This document shows, piece by piece, positions 22,975-34,346 of a stretch of 64,000 nucleotides of DNA (within the stretch, counting starts at the first letter, position 1; each line of letters opens with the position of its first letter). The stretch spans positions 813,501 to 877,500 of the forward strand of contig NC_041019.1 in assembly GCF_004193775.1 (NCBI RefSeq), given 5' to 3'. The notes under the pieces were generated by a model that was given only the letters and a program-made list of their open reading frames with translations, was not told where the DNA came from and made no database searches. The stretch comes from Glycine soja (taxonomy: Eukaryota > Streptophyta > Magnoliopsida > Fabales > Fabaceae). A program made the translations under genes and the position numbers.

Positions 22975-25507
22975 ATGGAATGCTGCATAATCGCCAGGCT
23001 CAAGACCCAACCTTTATGGTTCGCGCTGCTCTTCGTTGTCGGATTGTTAACGATTCTCAAATTGGCTTTCGTTGTTTTCAGATGGGTCTACGTCAATTTC
23101 CTCCGACCACCGAAGAATCTCAAAAAGTACGGATCTTGGGCAGTGGTTACTGGACCCACTGACGGCATTGGAAAGAGCTTCGCTTTCGAGCTCGCTCGCA
23201 AGGGCCTGAACCTCGTCCTTGTCGGAAGGAACCCCGACAAGCTCAAAGACGTGTCGGATTCGATCGCGGCGAAGTTCAGAAGAACCGAGGTTAAGACCGT
23301 CGTGGTTGACTTCTCCGGGGATCTGGACGAGGGCGTGAAGAAGATTAGCGAAGCGATTGAAGGGTTGGAAGTTGGAGTGCTCGTTAACAATGTGGGAGTT
23401 TCGTATCCTTACGCGAGGTTCTTCCACGAAGTGGACGAGGGGCTTCTCAACAACCTTATTAAGGTTAACGTTGTTGGAACCACTAAGGTCACGCAAGCTG
23501 TTCTGCCAGGGATGCTCAGGAGAAAGAAGGGGGCGATTGTTAACATTGGTTCTGGAGCTGCTATTGTTATTCCTTCTGATCCTCTTTATGCTGTTTATGC
23601 CGCCACCAAAGCGTGAGTTGTTGTTGATGATTGCTCTTGTTGGTTGTTGCGTTTCCTCTTTGTGATATGTTTTGTTTATTTTATTTTTTTGTTGAGGTTT
23701 TGTGCTCCTTGTTTCAGGTACATCGACCAGTTTTCGAGATGTCTCTATGTTGAATACAAGAAGAGTGGGATTGACGTTCAGTGTCAGGTATTGTGATGTT
23801 TTTGTTTTTTTATAGTCGTTCAAGTTAACTTCTTGCTTGCTTAGTTCTCTTTTTGGGATAGAAAGTATAATTCTTTTTCCTGTTTTTTTTTGCTTAATTC
23901 CACCTATCAAGTTTCAGCAAATTAGCTTAGTTATTGATCTGTATTCGAGCTGAACAGCTCTAGTCTCAAGTATTTTAAATTGGAATTGTGGTAGCGGTTT
24001 TTGTTGTAATTCTCAATATCAAGGTTTTAAATTACGGTTGCGATTTTGTGAGTCCTTCCATTTTTTGGATCGATCGGCAAATGTTAGTCGTTAATTACAG
24101 AGAGAGAGAGAGATTCAACCCATGACCTCTCCCTCTCTCCTTTTACTCCTTTATCTTCTCCATTTACTCCTTTATATTGCGGGAAATTGCGGAGTCGATG
24201 CTGCTACAATTTATGTACAATTATGGTTATTTGCAGTTGCAGTTTTGCAAGGACCCCAAAAACTTTTATGTTAGCGGTCAAAATTGCAATAGGGGATGTC
24301 TTTCAAAACCTTGCTTAATATTGTGAAAATTACGGACATATGCTACTGACCCTCTTTTTAAAGCTTTTTCAATTAAGTCAGTTGGAGTTTTACGGTGATG
24401 AAAAGAAAGGATGTGCCTTGGTGGAGTTGCCTTTTTTTCATTATTATGGGCTTTAGCAGGCTGGGACTATTATCGTACTGTAGAACTTATATTTTATTTG
24501 GTGTAGCACAAATCCTTGCGTTATAACTTTTTTTACTTATACAAACCATAGACAAAACTGAACGGAAAAGAATCCCCTTTACTCTATCACTCTATGCTTT
24601 TTCAGTTAAGGCAGGTATGCTTATAAATCTTGCTGAAAGTTGAAGATATATTGTGATTCTTTTTTAATACTGATATATATTTCATATTTGTGTACAACTT
24701 GTTCATGATAGGAATTCTAGTCCGTGTGTTTGTATCTGTGTGTAATTTTTTTTTCAACCATTGCCTTCGGTAGGTGTTAGCAACTGCACTTGCTTTTTTC
24801 TCTTTAGCTTATTTTGATGTTTTGCTTTATTGTTACGTGGGTGGTATGGTGCGACATCCTATTTTGGTTTTTCTGGGGGTACCGTTGTTTTTTGTTCTTG
24901 AATACTAAGCTTGTCCGGTCAATGTTTTGGTCTTATTATTTATGAGTATATATAGAGCAGTATATGATGTCATCCTTTAAGGTACTCTGGCTTCAACAAT
25001 TAACTAGAATCGTGATTGACGATTGTAAATTTTAGGTGGATTCACAGTGAATTTAAATATTCTTAATGGTCTTAGCTATTATCCTTTCCCTTACTCCATC
25101 CTACATTTTTCTTCTGCCGTTGGAAAACTGCCCACCTAAATAATCTGTGTATGAAAGAGTTGACTATGTGGAAATAGATTGGTTTGCTGTTAAAGTTGAC
25201 GATATTTGCTATGATCTTTTTGTCATTTCTGATTGAGATTTTCCTGATGCAGATTCCATTATATGTGGCAACCAAGATGGCATCAATCAGGAAATCTTCA
25301 TTCTTTGTACCATCAACAGATGGCTATGCCAAAGCAGGTGTGAAATGGATAGGCTATGAGCCTCGTTGCACACCATACTGGCCGCATACTCTTCTTTGGG
25401 CTGTGGCATTCTCATTGCCCGAGTTTGTTGTTGATGCTTGGCGCCTGTGGTTTTGCTTGGGTATTCGAAAGAGGGGACAGCGCAAAGAGTCCATGAAGAA
25501 GGAATAA
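22975..25507 (+). CDS. KCR1: Very-long-chain 3-oxoacyl-CoA reductase (KCR1), 320 residues
   Basis: Three exons, 22975-23612, 23718-23787 and 25253-25507 (TAA), are all GT-AG and give 320 residues; Arabidopsis KCR1 has 318. Residues about 15-38 form a membrane segment. The SDR fold follows with TGPTDGIG (59-66, NADPH binding), VNNVG, NIGSGA and the catalytic YAATK (Tyr208, Lys212). A second hydrophobic stretch, [18 protein letters not shown], precedes a basic tail ending SMKKE, with lysines resembling an ER-retrieval signal. It acts in the ER elongase complex, reducing 3-ketoacyl-CoA to 3-hydroxyacyl-CoA with NADPH for waxes, sphingolipids and seed lipids. The coding GC content is clearly higher than in the neighbouring KCR2-type copy, suggesting this is the expressed, conserved duplicate. 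Confidence 0.95.
24020..24313. mobile_element. hAT-like MITE in KCR1 intron 2
   Basis: The ends CAAGGTTTT (24020-24028) and AAAACCTTG (24305-24313) are perfect inverted copies. The flanks CTCAATAT (24012-24019) and CTTAATAT (24314-24321) match at seven of eight positions, as expected for an aged 8-bp hAT target duplication. The interior has repeated TTGCGGTTGCAG-like words and no coding potential. Confidence 0.6.
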
Positions 25508-26275
25508 AAGGATGCTTGGTTCTGATGTGTAGGCCAATAGACGCTACTCATCTGATAATATATATGCAGATTGTTAGCTGATTAAGGATTCCAAGTACCT
25601 GCTGTGTTCCTGATTTTCATCTTACTGTTATTACTCTTTTGTTAGTATCAGTTGTGTGGCATATTCTTTTCACTCACCTGTTTTGGGTGTTTCTGTTCAC
25701 TGTTTTAGTAGTGTGTTGAACTGATATCATATATTGGCATATCGCTTAACCCGGTTTTCTCTGGTGTCACTCCTCCTTTCTCTCTTATTTTGAGCTTTTA
25801 GGAAGCCCTTGTGGTTCAAGCGAAAATTTTGAGCAGGAAATTAAACTGAATAAATGATTGATTAGAGTGTAAATTGAAGTTGCTTATTCACTTTTTTTTT
25901 TTTTAATTCATAGAAATTAACCAGACCCTCTTCGTCTTGCTTGCTTATTCACCTATATTATGGTTTAGTCTAGCAGTGGCGCCATTTTTTTCCCTTCTTC
26001 TTTTTCTATTTCTTCTTTGACAGCTAGATTCAAACGCCATCAAACAGCGGCTCCATTCCTGGAACGAAAACATGATGCACTAGTAGATCTACTGAGGTTC
26101 CAGATTTTGTCCCTGGTCAGCTCGTTCTCCCTCAATCTGGGTCTTAAAAAAACAACACAAAAATTGCACCTTTACCGTTACCAGACCAAATTAGTGGATC
26201 AACCACACGCTGTCTTGCAAAATCAAAGCAATCCAAGATCGCAAAACCCAAAAAAATAAAAAGTCAAACCCAGAG
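25508..26275. other. KCR1 3' UTR and flank
   Basis: No gene is supported. Open frames from about 26017 lack any recognisable domain. Confidence 0.4.
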
Positions 26276-26692
26276 ATGCTTGCAAAGTGTTTTGAAAAAA
26301 CGTCCATTTCGACGGCGTCTTCAGATTCGCCACCAGAGCTTCCTCTACCTCGCGCTGCTACCGCCGCAGATGGGTCATCGACCTCACCACCGATTGCCTT
26401 TCACGAAGTCTGAGATCTCGTCGAGAACGACGACGAGTCCTCCTCCTCTTTCGGCTTCCCAACCACTCCCATGGCATGGAGCCTCTAGAGGTGCCCTCGC
26501 ATTTTGTATTCTGTTTCATCAAAAGTGGGTCTGTGCAACAATGTTGATGGTGAAGATGGTGAGGCTTTGTTTACAAACATGATTCAGCCAAAATTGCCAC
26601 TTGCAATGTTTACGGAAATACCGCCGTCGGAAATTCCCTCTGGCGGTGGCGAGCAGTGGTTGACGGCAGAAGTGTTGGGGGAGAAAGTTTGA
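26276..26692 (+). pseudogene. Coding-like relic with two in-frame stops
   Basis: The block is GC-rich compared with its surroundings and in one frame reads like plant protein for 138 codons. It starts at an ATG (26276), with SISTASSDSPPELPLPRAA and DESSSSFGFPTTPMAW, and ends PSEIPSGGGEQWLTAEVLGE before TGA (26690-26692). Two in-frame stops interrupt it, TGA at 26411-26413 and TAG at 26486-26488. No introns are evident, so a decayed retrocopy or a truncated duplicate is possible. I do not recognise the parent family. Its acidic Ser-rich stretch and a Gly-Gly-Glu-Gln-Trp segment are the only notable features. Confidence 0.35.
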
Positions 26693-27960
26693 GGAGAACT
26701 AGGTTGCATGGCTTGATGTGGATCTCAAGCTATAGCGGCCCGGTAAAAAAAAAAAATCAATACGAGTTTCAAAAATAAGATTCAAACCCAGCAAAAAAAA
26801 TAATCTTTTTTTAGTCTTTTGTAATTTTTATGGATTAAGTCGAAATAAGGAGTAAAATTATGTTAAAGAAATATCATACATTTTTAAAAAATAATTAAAA
26901 ATAACATTTCCACGTTATATTATTAGGAAAAATTATTTCCAAGATTAAATAAATAATTCATGAAATAAATGTCCCTTAAGAAAACCTAAATTTAATTCAA
27001 ACTCAAATTTTAAAATTTAAATTTTACATTTCATTAGGTAAGCTTGAATCAACCCTACTCATTTTACTATCTCTAAAAATATTCATAAATATACTAAGAA
27101 AAAACTTTTTTATTCCACTTCTTCAGACCAAATTAACTTCATTGTATGACTTTATTTCTCCTCTAATAATTGATATTACCATTACAAGTTTAGGAAATAT
27201 CCTCTCAATCCACTATATCCTATATTAAGGAAATAAAAACTTAATCTAAACCGTATAACTTTAAATATCAAATGTCTAAATCAATATATAATGATTTTTG
27301 TATAAAATAAAATAAAAATAAAACAGTTTGTGCCCTTTACAAAGTTTTTTTTTAATAGATGCCCTTTACAAAGTTAAAACAATAATTATTTACATTTTGA
27401 CTATGTGGGTTAAACAATAATTATTTACATTTTCATTTCATTATACTTTGTTATTTACATAGCTGTCAAAATTGATCTGATCTCACAAAATGACGGCCTT
27501 ACAAAAATTAGACCAATTTAGTTTAGCCTAATGTACCAAAATGCCGGTTTGAAAACAAACTAAACCAACCGGTTTGACAATTCTATTTAAATGCACACAA
27601 AGTTAATTAAAAAAAGATAGCTATAATAATATTTATATAGACAATTTTATCTTTCAATGAACATATTTCCTTATTTATCTGTAAAAATAGATAAAAGATG
27701 TTAGAAGATTTATAATAATTCACTCAGACATATATTAATCACCATTTGAACGAAAGTATATACTTTTTTTTCATAATAAAGTGTAAGTAAAAGGTTGAGG
27801 AAAAAAAGTTAACAGTAAAAATTACTAAAAGTTGATTAGTTTTTATTTTTTCAAAAAAATGCAAAAGTTAAAGATATTAAAGTGTAAGGAGGGAAGGATA
27901 TAACCTGAAGCAGAGGCGAAGTGGTGCCGTCATGCCATAAACCCCAGAAAGCACAAGCAT
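26693..27960. other. AT-rich intergenic DNA with two short tandem duplications
   Basis: No gene is seen. GCCCTTTACAAAGTT occurs at 27332-27346 and again at 27361-27375. Directly after it, a 22-bp word starting AAACAATAATTATTT occurs at 27377-27398 and 27412-27433. These are two adjacent slippage-type duplications with periods of 29 and 35 bp. The last 60 bp are the promoter-proximal part of the next gene. Confidence 0.5.
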
Positions 27961-30900
27961 ATGAATATGGCGACTCCCAACCCTAACGTCGTTTTCATAG
28001 ACACCAACCTCGATACCCACTTGGCCCTCGTCGTTTCCGACCTTGACACTGTCTCCGACCTCAAAAGTAATCTTTTTATTTATTTATTTATTTATTTCTA
28101 TCTCTTCTTCAATTTTTTAGAGACTGGTTCTGGAACAATTATGCCTTACTTCGTTCATAATGCTTCTCTTCCATTGTAGTTTATGCAGATCCTTCTTTCA
28201 CCTTCTTGTCAATAGTTTTTGTTCTTAGTAGATGGGTTTTGGTTGTTTGTTCTCAATAGTGACCAACTCTTGTTTAACTTTATATGACATGAATGCATTT
28301 CGTATGTAGAGAGTATTCTGTCGGAACATCCCTTATGCTTTCCGAAAATTGGGCAAGTTCAGATTCATGGTATAAAGGTAGGTATTCACTACTGTTCAAA
28401 GTTCAAACCGTGGTCTTGTCTTGTTCTCTATATATACAATTAAACTTTATTTTTTTTTATTTGATATAGGTTGAGCGCAAGGGGTACTTTTACCACCTTA
28501 CAGATTCCATGCCCGTGAGAAGTGCCTTCAGGGGCATCAATGGGAGCTGGTTTCTCAGTGTTGATGTTTCTGTGTTGAGGGAGTGTTCTCAGAATGAGCA
28601 ATTATTTTCTCACGGTTCCCCTAACCAGGTGGCCACTCTTGGCATTGCAAATAATGCTTTGATTGTGGGTTCTCCATCCAAGAGGGTGTCCACCTTTGAC
28701 CATTTCAAGTTGCCTCAGTTGGAGAACAGACAAAATGAAGAAATTCATGTTGCTAGTCCATGTGTTTCAAAACATACCGGCAAAGGAGTTAAATCGTCTG
28801 CTGACAATGACATGGAAACCCCATTACCTGGTTCTGTTCATGAGACAGAGGACCATTGCTTTGTAAATCGTGAACTGCCAAGTTTAAATATTGAGTGCGA
28901 AGTAGATGGATCTGGTAAAGGCATTAAGGATGATCATAATGTATGTGAAGAGACTCCTGTGTCAAGTGCAAAGAAAAAACGAAAGAATAAAAGGAAAAAA
29001 GAAGACACAGCGCAAGATGATACTGCTGTAGACAATGCTCTTAGTTTTCCATCCAAAAGGGCATCCGGTGCAAATAATGAACTTCCAGGTTCACGTATTG
29101 AACACGAGGTAGATGGAACCATTGAAGGCATTAAGGATGCTTGTATTGTACATGAGGAGGGAAATTGTAAATCTGTATCAAATGTGAAGAAAAAACTGAA
29201 AGGTAAAAGGAAAAAATTAGGCACGTTGCAGCATGACACTTCAAAAGTAAATGATGCTTCTGTTGTTGGATCTGGTGATTATACAATTCAGCAGGATATT
29301 GAGGTCATAGCAAACCCTTCAGAGGATGCAGATAAAGAAGTAACTAAGGAAACTGAAATTTTAAAGGAGCATCAGCACACTGATTGCAACAATAATAACA
29401 CTAAGAATGACATTGATGTTGCTGCATCTGCAAATAAGAAGCATAGGAAAAGGAAGAGGTCTTTGGCTGTTGATTCTAAAGAAATGTTCAAGGTAGAGAC
29501 AGCAATTCAGCAGGATGAAGTGCATAAGTCTAATGAAGCACATAAGGAAAAGAAAGAATCAAAAGAGCAGTTTGAACTTAAAAATGAAAAATCTAGGGAT
29601 GATGTTGAATATAAGCAAGATCAGGTAACTGAAGACATTTTAAATACTGGACCTCCTGCAAAGAAAAAGAGGAATGGCAAAGAGAAAAGTGTAGAAGTAA
29701 TTTTGTCCAAGGCAAAGTTGATTAATCATTTCAATGGAGACAATGCTTCTCACCACATTTTGGAGGATCAACAGAAGATTAAAAACAGCAATGCTGACCA
29801 ATCAGCTAAACATTTTGATGACACAGATCCACCAAGAACTAGTGTGCAGGGTAGGAGGAAGAAAGGGAAGATAAATTCATCAAATCCTCATGAAACACCT
29901 GTAGTTACTTCTTCCAGGAAAGGTGAAGAAGCAGATTGTTCCAGCATTCAAAGAGGTGTTCAGGAGGAAATATCTGAAGATGCCCTATCATCTAAAGGTG
30001 ATACTACTTGGAAAAGGGTGAAAGTATAAAAGTACCCGCCTTTTAGGTGCTAACCCTGATTCATGTTAAGATTAGTTTGATATTTTTTTTTGAGATCAAA
30101 TTAATCAAAGAAGTCAATTTTAGAATAGTGAAAGAAATATTTTATCTATTACTGATCTTTTGCTTTTTTGGGGCAGATAATAGTATGAGGAAAGCTACTA
30201 TTGACAACATGGAGACTGGAACAGATGCATGCAAAGAAGGCTTTCAATATACAGAAAGAGCAACAGGATATTATAAGAACCATTCTGACATTGAAACAAA
30301 TGCACACATAGCTGATGTGGATGAGCCTATGGAGCTGACAGAGAATAGTGAGAATGTTGTCCTTGATCAATGTCATAAAAATGAAGCTGGTCAGATTGAG
30401 GGAGCTGAGGAAGGAAGAGAATTATCACCACAAAATGATTCTAAGTTAGCCCTGTTGGAAAAGTCCACATCATCCAGCCAGGATAAAACAGATGCAAACA
30501 TCAGAGAATTAAATGTGACTTCAAAAGGTGTGGATGCCAATGGAATGACTGAACCTATAAAGTCAGAGAAGGAAAAAAGAAGGATGAGAAAAGCTAAGAG
30601 TTCAGGTGGAGGGTCTGCACTTAGAGAAGGTATTGGCCTTGTGGATGCTTCTGAGAGTGAAACTGTTATTATGAAATCTCTTAGTGCAAAAAATTGTGAT
30701 CCTATGTCAGGAAATACAGAGACAGAGGATAACCCTTTAAATCAAACAGAAGGGGAAAAAATTCATCAGGAGAAAGTACAAGGGACTTCTGATAAGGAAG
30801 ATGATTTTGGTGTTGATAATGCTGGTTCCTTGGAACAAATTACAACTAAATCTAATGAACGCATGGACAAGAGACAGAGAAAGAAATCAAACGACAAACA

Positions 30901-33785
30901 GACTTCTACCTCAAAGATCATATCAAGTATGCTAACAAAAGATAAAGTTCTTGATAGTAAGAAGCCATCACCATCTTCTGACAGTGGAACGCATGGCAAA
31001 CCTTCAGTTGCAGTGACAAAGAAAAGTAAATCTACAAGCACAAAGTCCACTAACAAATCAAGCAAAACAAATTTGGAACTGGTGGAAGAGTCTGTTAGAC
31101 TTGAACTTTCTGATTCTCGATTTAATACTGGGGGTAAAGATGCTGCCCAACAATCAACACGCTCTGGAGAGAAAGATGATGATAACTTGGAAGCAATAAA
31201 TGGACAAGCTCATGCTGAGGATTTAAGCTCCTCACAGCAATTATTATCAAAGGAAGAGCTTGATGTAAGGAGTCACCCTTGTAAGAAGGTTCCAAATGTA
31301 CACAGGGCTGGACAAGATTCAAAATTGTCTGGTAGGTCTGACAGGGCCATGTCCTTATTTGGAGAAAACAGAAAGGCTCATGTCAATGCTTCTGGGAAAA
31401 GTATGGATTTGGAGAAACGAAGAAAACATGTTCCTGTATCAAACTCAAAGCCGGAAGGTTCCATAAAAATGGTTCAAAATAAAGCAGGAAAAGCTTCTGG
31501 GAACAACATTCATGGAGTTGCAAGTAAAATACAACAGAAGAAGAGCTTGTTATCAGGAGCAATTTTCAAGGATGATAGTAGCGGCACCTCTGTAGATGAA
31601 GTTGATAATTCTGATGCCAGTACTAGAACTCCATCATATAATCCACTGTTGTCTGATTTTTCTGATGGGGATAGCAGTTCAGGTCTGGATTCACAAGTAG
31701 ATGGTATCTGTAATATATTTTAAATTTTTAATTGGGAGTGTGGCTTTATGTTTTAATAAGTTGATACAATGTGTATAAATATTCTTCAATCTCTGGGTGG
31801 CTGGGTTGTGGGTGGACGAGTGAGTTTCTGTTGTGTTAGTTGGAGTTAGCTTCTTTCTTCTTCTTTTTTTCCTTTCTCAGATCTGGAAATATTCTTTATG
31901 ATCATATTTATCAAGGTTGAAAATGTTGTAATTCCTAAAGTAGAGATGAAAAGCTTGCTTGTTCCCTTGGCTAATTTTGAGACTATTTTATGTTTTCAAG
32001 TTATTACTTTGTTGGTGTTGGAAGATGAATGAACAGTCATTAGTCTTGAAATTTGGATTTAGAGCTGAACTCAACTCTACAAATCGGTTTGTAGGGTGAG
32101 TACGACTTAAGCCTTATAGGGACTACATTGATCATATCTCTAGCCGATGAGGGATCTCAACACACTCCCTCTCACCCAGGATAGGATATCTGGAGCGTGG
32201 ACAAATGTGAGTGACCCAATAACCACACTTCCTTGCTGCCTAGGAATAGACATCTAGAGTGTAGATAAATATGGATGACCCAATAACATTCTAGGATAAA
32301 CTTTGATACAATCTAAGAATTTGGACTTAAAGCTGAACTCAACCCCACAAAATTAGCATGTAATGTGATGACTGCCTAAGCCTTATGAGGACTACATTGG
32401 CTATATTTCTAGTCAGTGAGTGATCTAACAGTTTATAATTCAGATTTTTCTGATTCCGATTGATGCTTGTTCTTTTGTATTCCAAGAAATTATAGGCAGG
32501 CAGTCAGAATAGTTGATGTATATTTGTAGCTCACCACTTTCCTCTAGATTCGGAGAGGAAACTAACTTAGTACATTGCTGATAACCACTGGTTTTTGTAT
32601 CTCACGTAGTTGTTAAGACTATGGTATTAATATCCACTGTACCGCGTTATTTATCTTTTTGTTTTCCTCTAGAATATGTATCTTGTTATGCCTTTTTATT
32701 TTTGATGTTGGAATTGATGACAAGCTTGAATTAAAGATTTATATATGGCATGTTCAGTTTATCTTGTTTCTTCATAAAAATGGTGATGATACAATTTGGA
32801 ACCAATTTCTTTCATTTTTTGATCAGTTTCAAATGGTGGTAGAAGTCTGGAAAATGGTGCAAGAAGTTCCATAAAAGCAAGGTAAGTTAATGAATTGCAT
32901 TTCTGCAGAATGCTGATATAAGTTGGCAAAGTCGTTTGCATTTTGGCCAGAAGTTTGCATGCTTGAATAGCCATTTTCAGCAATAAAATATAATCCCATG
33001 TGTCTCTTTTTGCTTCCATTCTCAGCCTTACTTTTTACCATTTGAAATTTCTTTTGACATGTATAAGCATTTACATTCGAACAAAATCTTGAAACTCAAG
33101 TTTTAATAATTGATTATGAGATGGACTTTGACTCTAACCTGAACTTATTGTTGACCAGTAACTGTATTTTTCACTTAGAATCAGAACATAGCTAGAATTA
33201 TCGTGAGTATACTCTTTTGGCCCTATATTTATTTTTGGCAATTTAGACGAGTAAAGAAAACTAGAGCTGTAGTGTATCTTTAAAAATAAATTGGTCATTT
33301 TGTTAAGTTTATTGTATACATGTGTTTAAACGATAAGATTTTATCACTCAATTATAATGTGAAATCTTGTGGGGGAGATGCAAGCTAAATTACCTTGTTC
33401 TCCTGCATCATGGGCCATGATTTGATGCTCTACCCTCCAAATAACATGAATCTTTATCAAAAGATTTTCATCTATTTGTTTTTGTCTTTAGCCGGTCAAA
33501 TTTGAAATTTTAAACTCCCACTCTTTCATCTTTAAATCATTGCAGAAAATACTAGTTTTTTGGGGCTTTTTTTTCATGATCATTCATGTATCATGTTACA
33601 TATTTGACATAGCAGTAGGCGAGTTCTGAAATTGTTCTTTGGTCAGGTTGTCAGGCACAAAAGGGATGTCAATCGATCATGTTCTTAGAAGCTCAAGCAG
33701 GTATAAAAAGGCCAGAACAACGGCCTCTCAATTGGAAGAGACTCAAAGCCAGCCCAAATTTGTTCCAGACAGCCTCGCCGAGTAA
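27961..33785 (+). CDS. Unrecognised lysine-rich, probably nuclear protein, 1140 residues
   Basis: Six exons, 27961-28066, 28310-28377, 28470-29997, 30177-31703, 32827-32881 and 33647-33785 (TAA), join without frame error into 1140 residues. The first about 95 residues look folded and conserved (DLDTVSDLKKSILSEHPLCF, GKYFYHLT-like strand pattern, GINGSWFLSVDVS) and have the spacing of a ubiquitin-like beta-grasp, which is an inference. The remainder is acidic, Ser/Lys-rich and disordered. It has repeated basic clusters KKKRKNKRKK, KKKLKGKRKK, KKHRKRKRS and RRKKGK that would act as nuclear or nucleolar signals. A 69-residue unit is duplicated in tandem (from 28872 and 29079). The short C-terminus (GMSIDHVLRSSSRYKKARTT, ending VPDSLAE) is encoded by two small exons, whose maintained frame argues for a real conserved tail. 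The start could also be the second ATG at 27967. I cannot name a function. Confidence 0.75.
32028..32432 (-). mobile_element. TRIM-like miniature LTR element in intron 4 of the lysine-rich gene
   Basis: Two direct repeats of roughly 125 bp (about 32028-32161 and 32309-32432) share GAATTTGGACTTAAAGCTGA-type sequence, then CTCAACYCYACAAA, then GACTACATTG. The right copy begins TGATACAATC and ends GATCTAACA, an LTR-like TG..CA pair. A pyrimidine tract CACTCCCTCTCACCC just inside the left repeat would be the polypurine tract on the minus strand. The total is only about 400 bp, with no coding capacity. No target duplication was found. The sequence type is widespread in legume genomes. Confidence 0.5.
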
Positions 33786-34346
33786 TCACACATTTCAGCA
33801 GAAGAAAGGAAAAAGGACACGTAACCACAACAGTGGTATTTTTGTTCATTTTTGTGTCCTTACAGAGCTCCGTCTTTGTTGCCCTTTTACTTGTAGGTTT
33901 ATCTCGTTCTTAACATTCCAAAATCCAAACAGAAAACTATTTTTGCCGTGTAAGCGTGTTTACCTATCTAGTTGGTGATTTATATCACGAATCTAGTAAA
34001 GGAGAACAATGTGATATATTCTACTACTATATGTATGTTACACTAAATTACTTATATCCCTAGTGTGAATTGTGTGAAGTATCTTTCAATTCCATAGAGG
34101 AATAATCTCTTGACTGATAACTTGCAGTAGCGTTTTCTTTTTTAACCACATTTTTTTCTATCTACCAGAATGAAACTTGAAACTTCCTTTAAGGAATATG
34201 GGCCTAGTCAATAAGAGAGATAATATTTATATTTAGAGAGAGAAAGAGCAATAGGTACAAGTTACAAGCAAGAAGTGGTACAAGAAAAAGGCATTGGAAG
34301 CGGGTGCACAAAATTCCATTCCCTTAGCATTAGCATAGCAAAGTCA
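33786..34346. other. Convergent 3' ends of the lysine-rich gene and psbY
   Basis: This holds the 3' UTR of the upstream gene on the plus strand and of PsbY on the minus strand. No further gene is seen. Confidence 0.5.

Noticed and set aside
23047..23910. A 287-codon open frame on the minus strand over KCR1
   Set aside because: It is the antisense shadow of the KCR1 first exon; it runs through introns and shows no domain.
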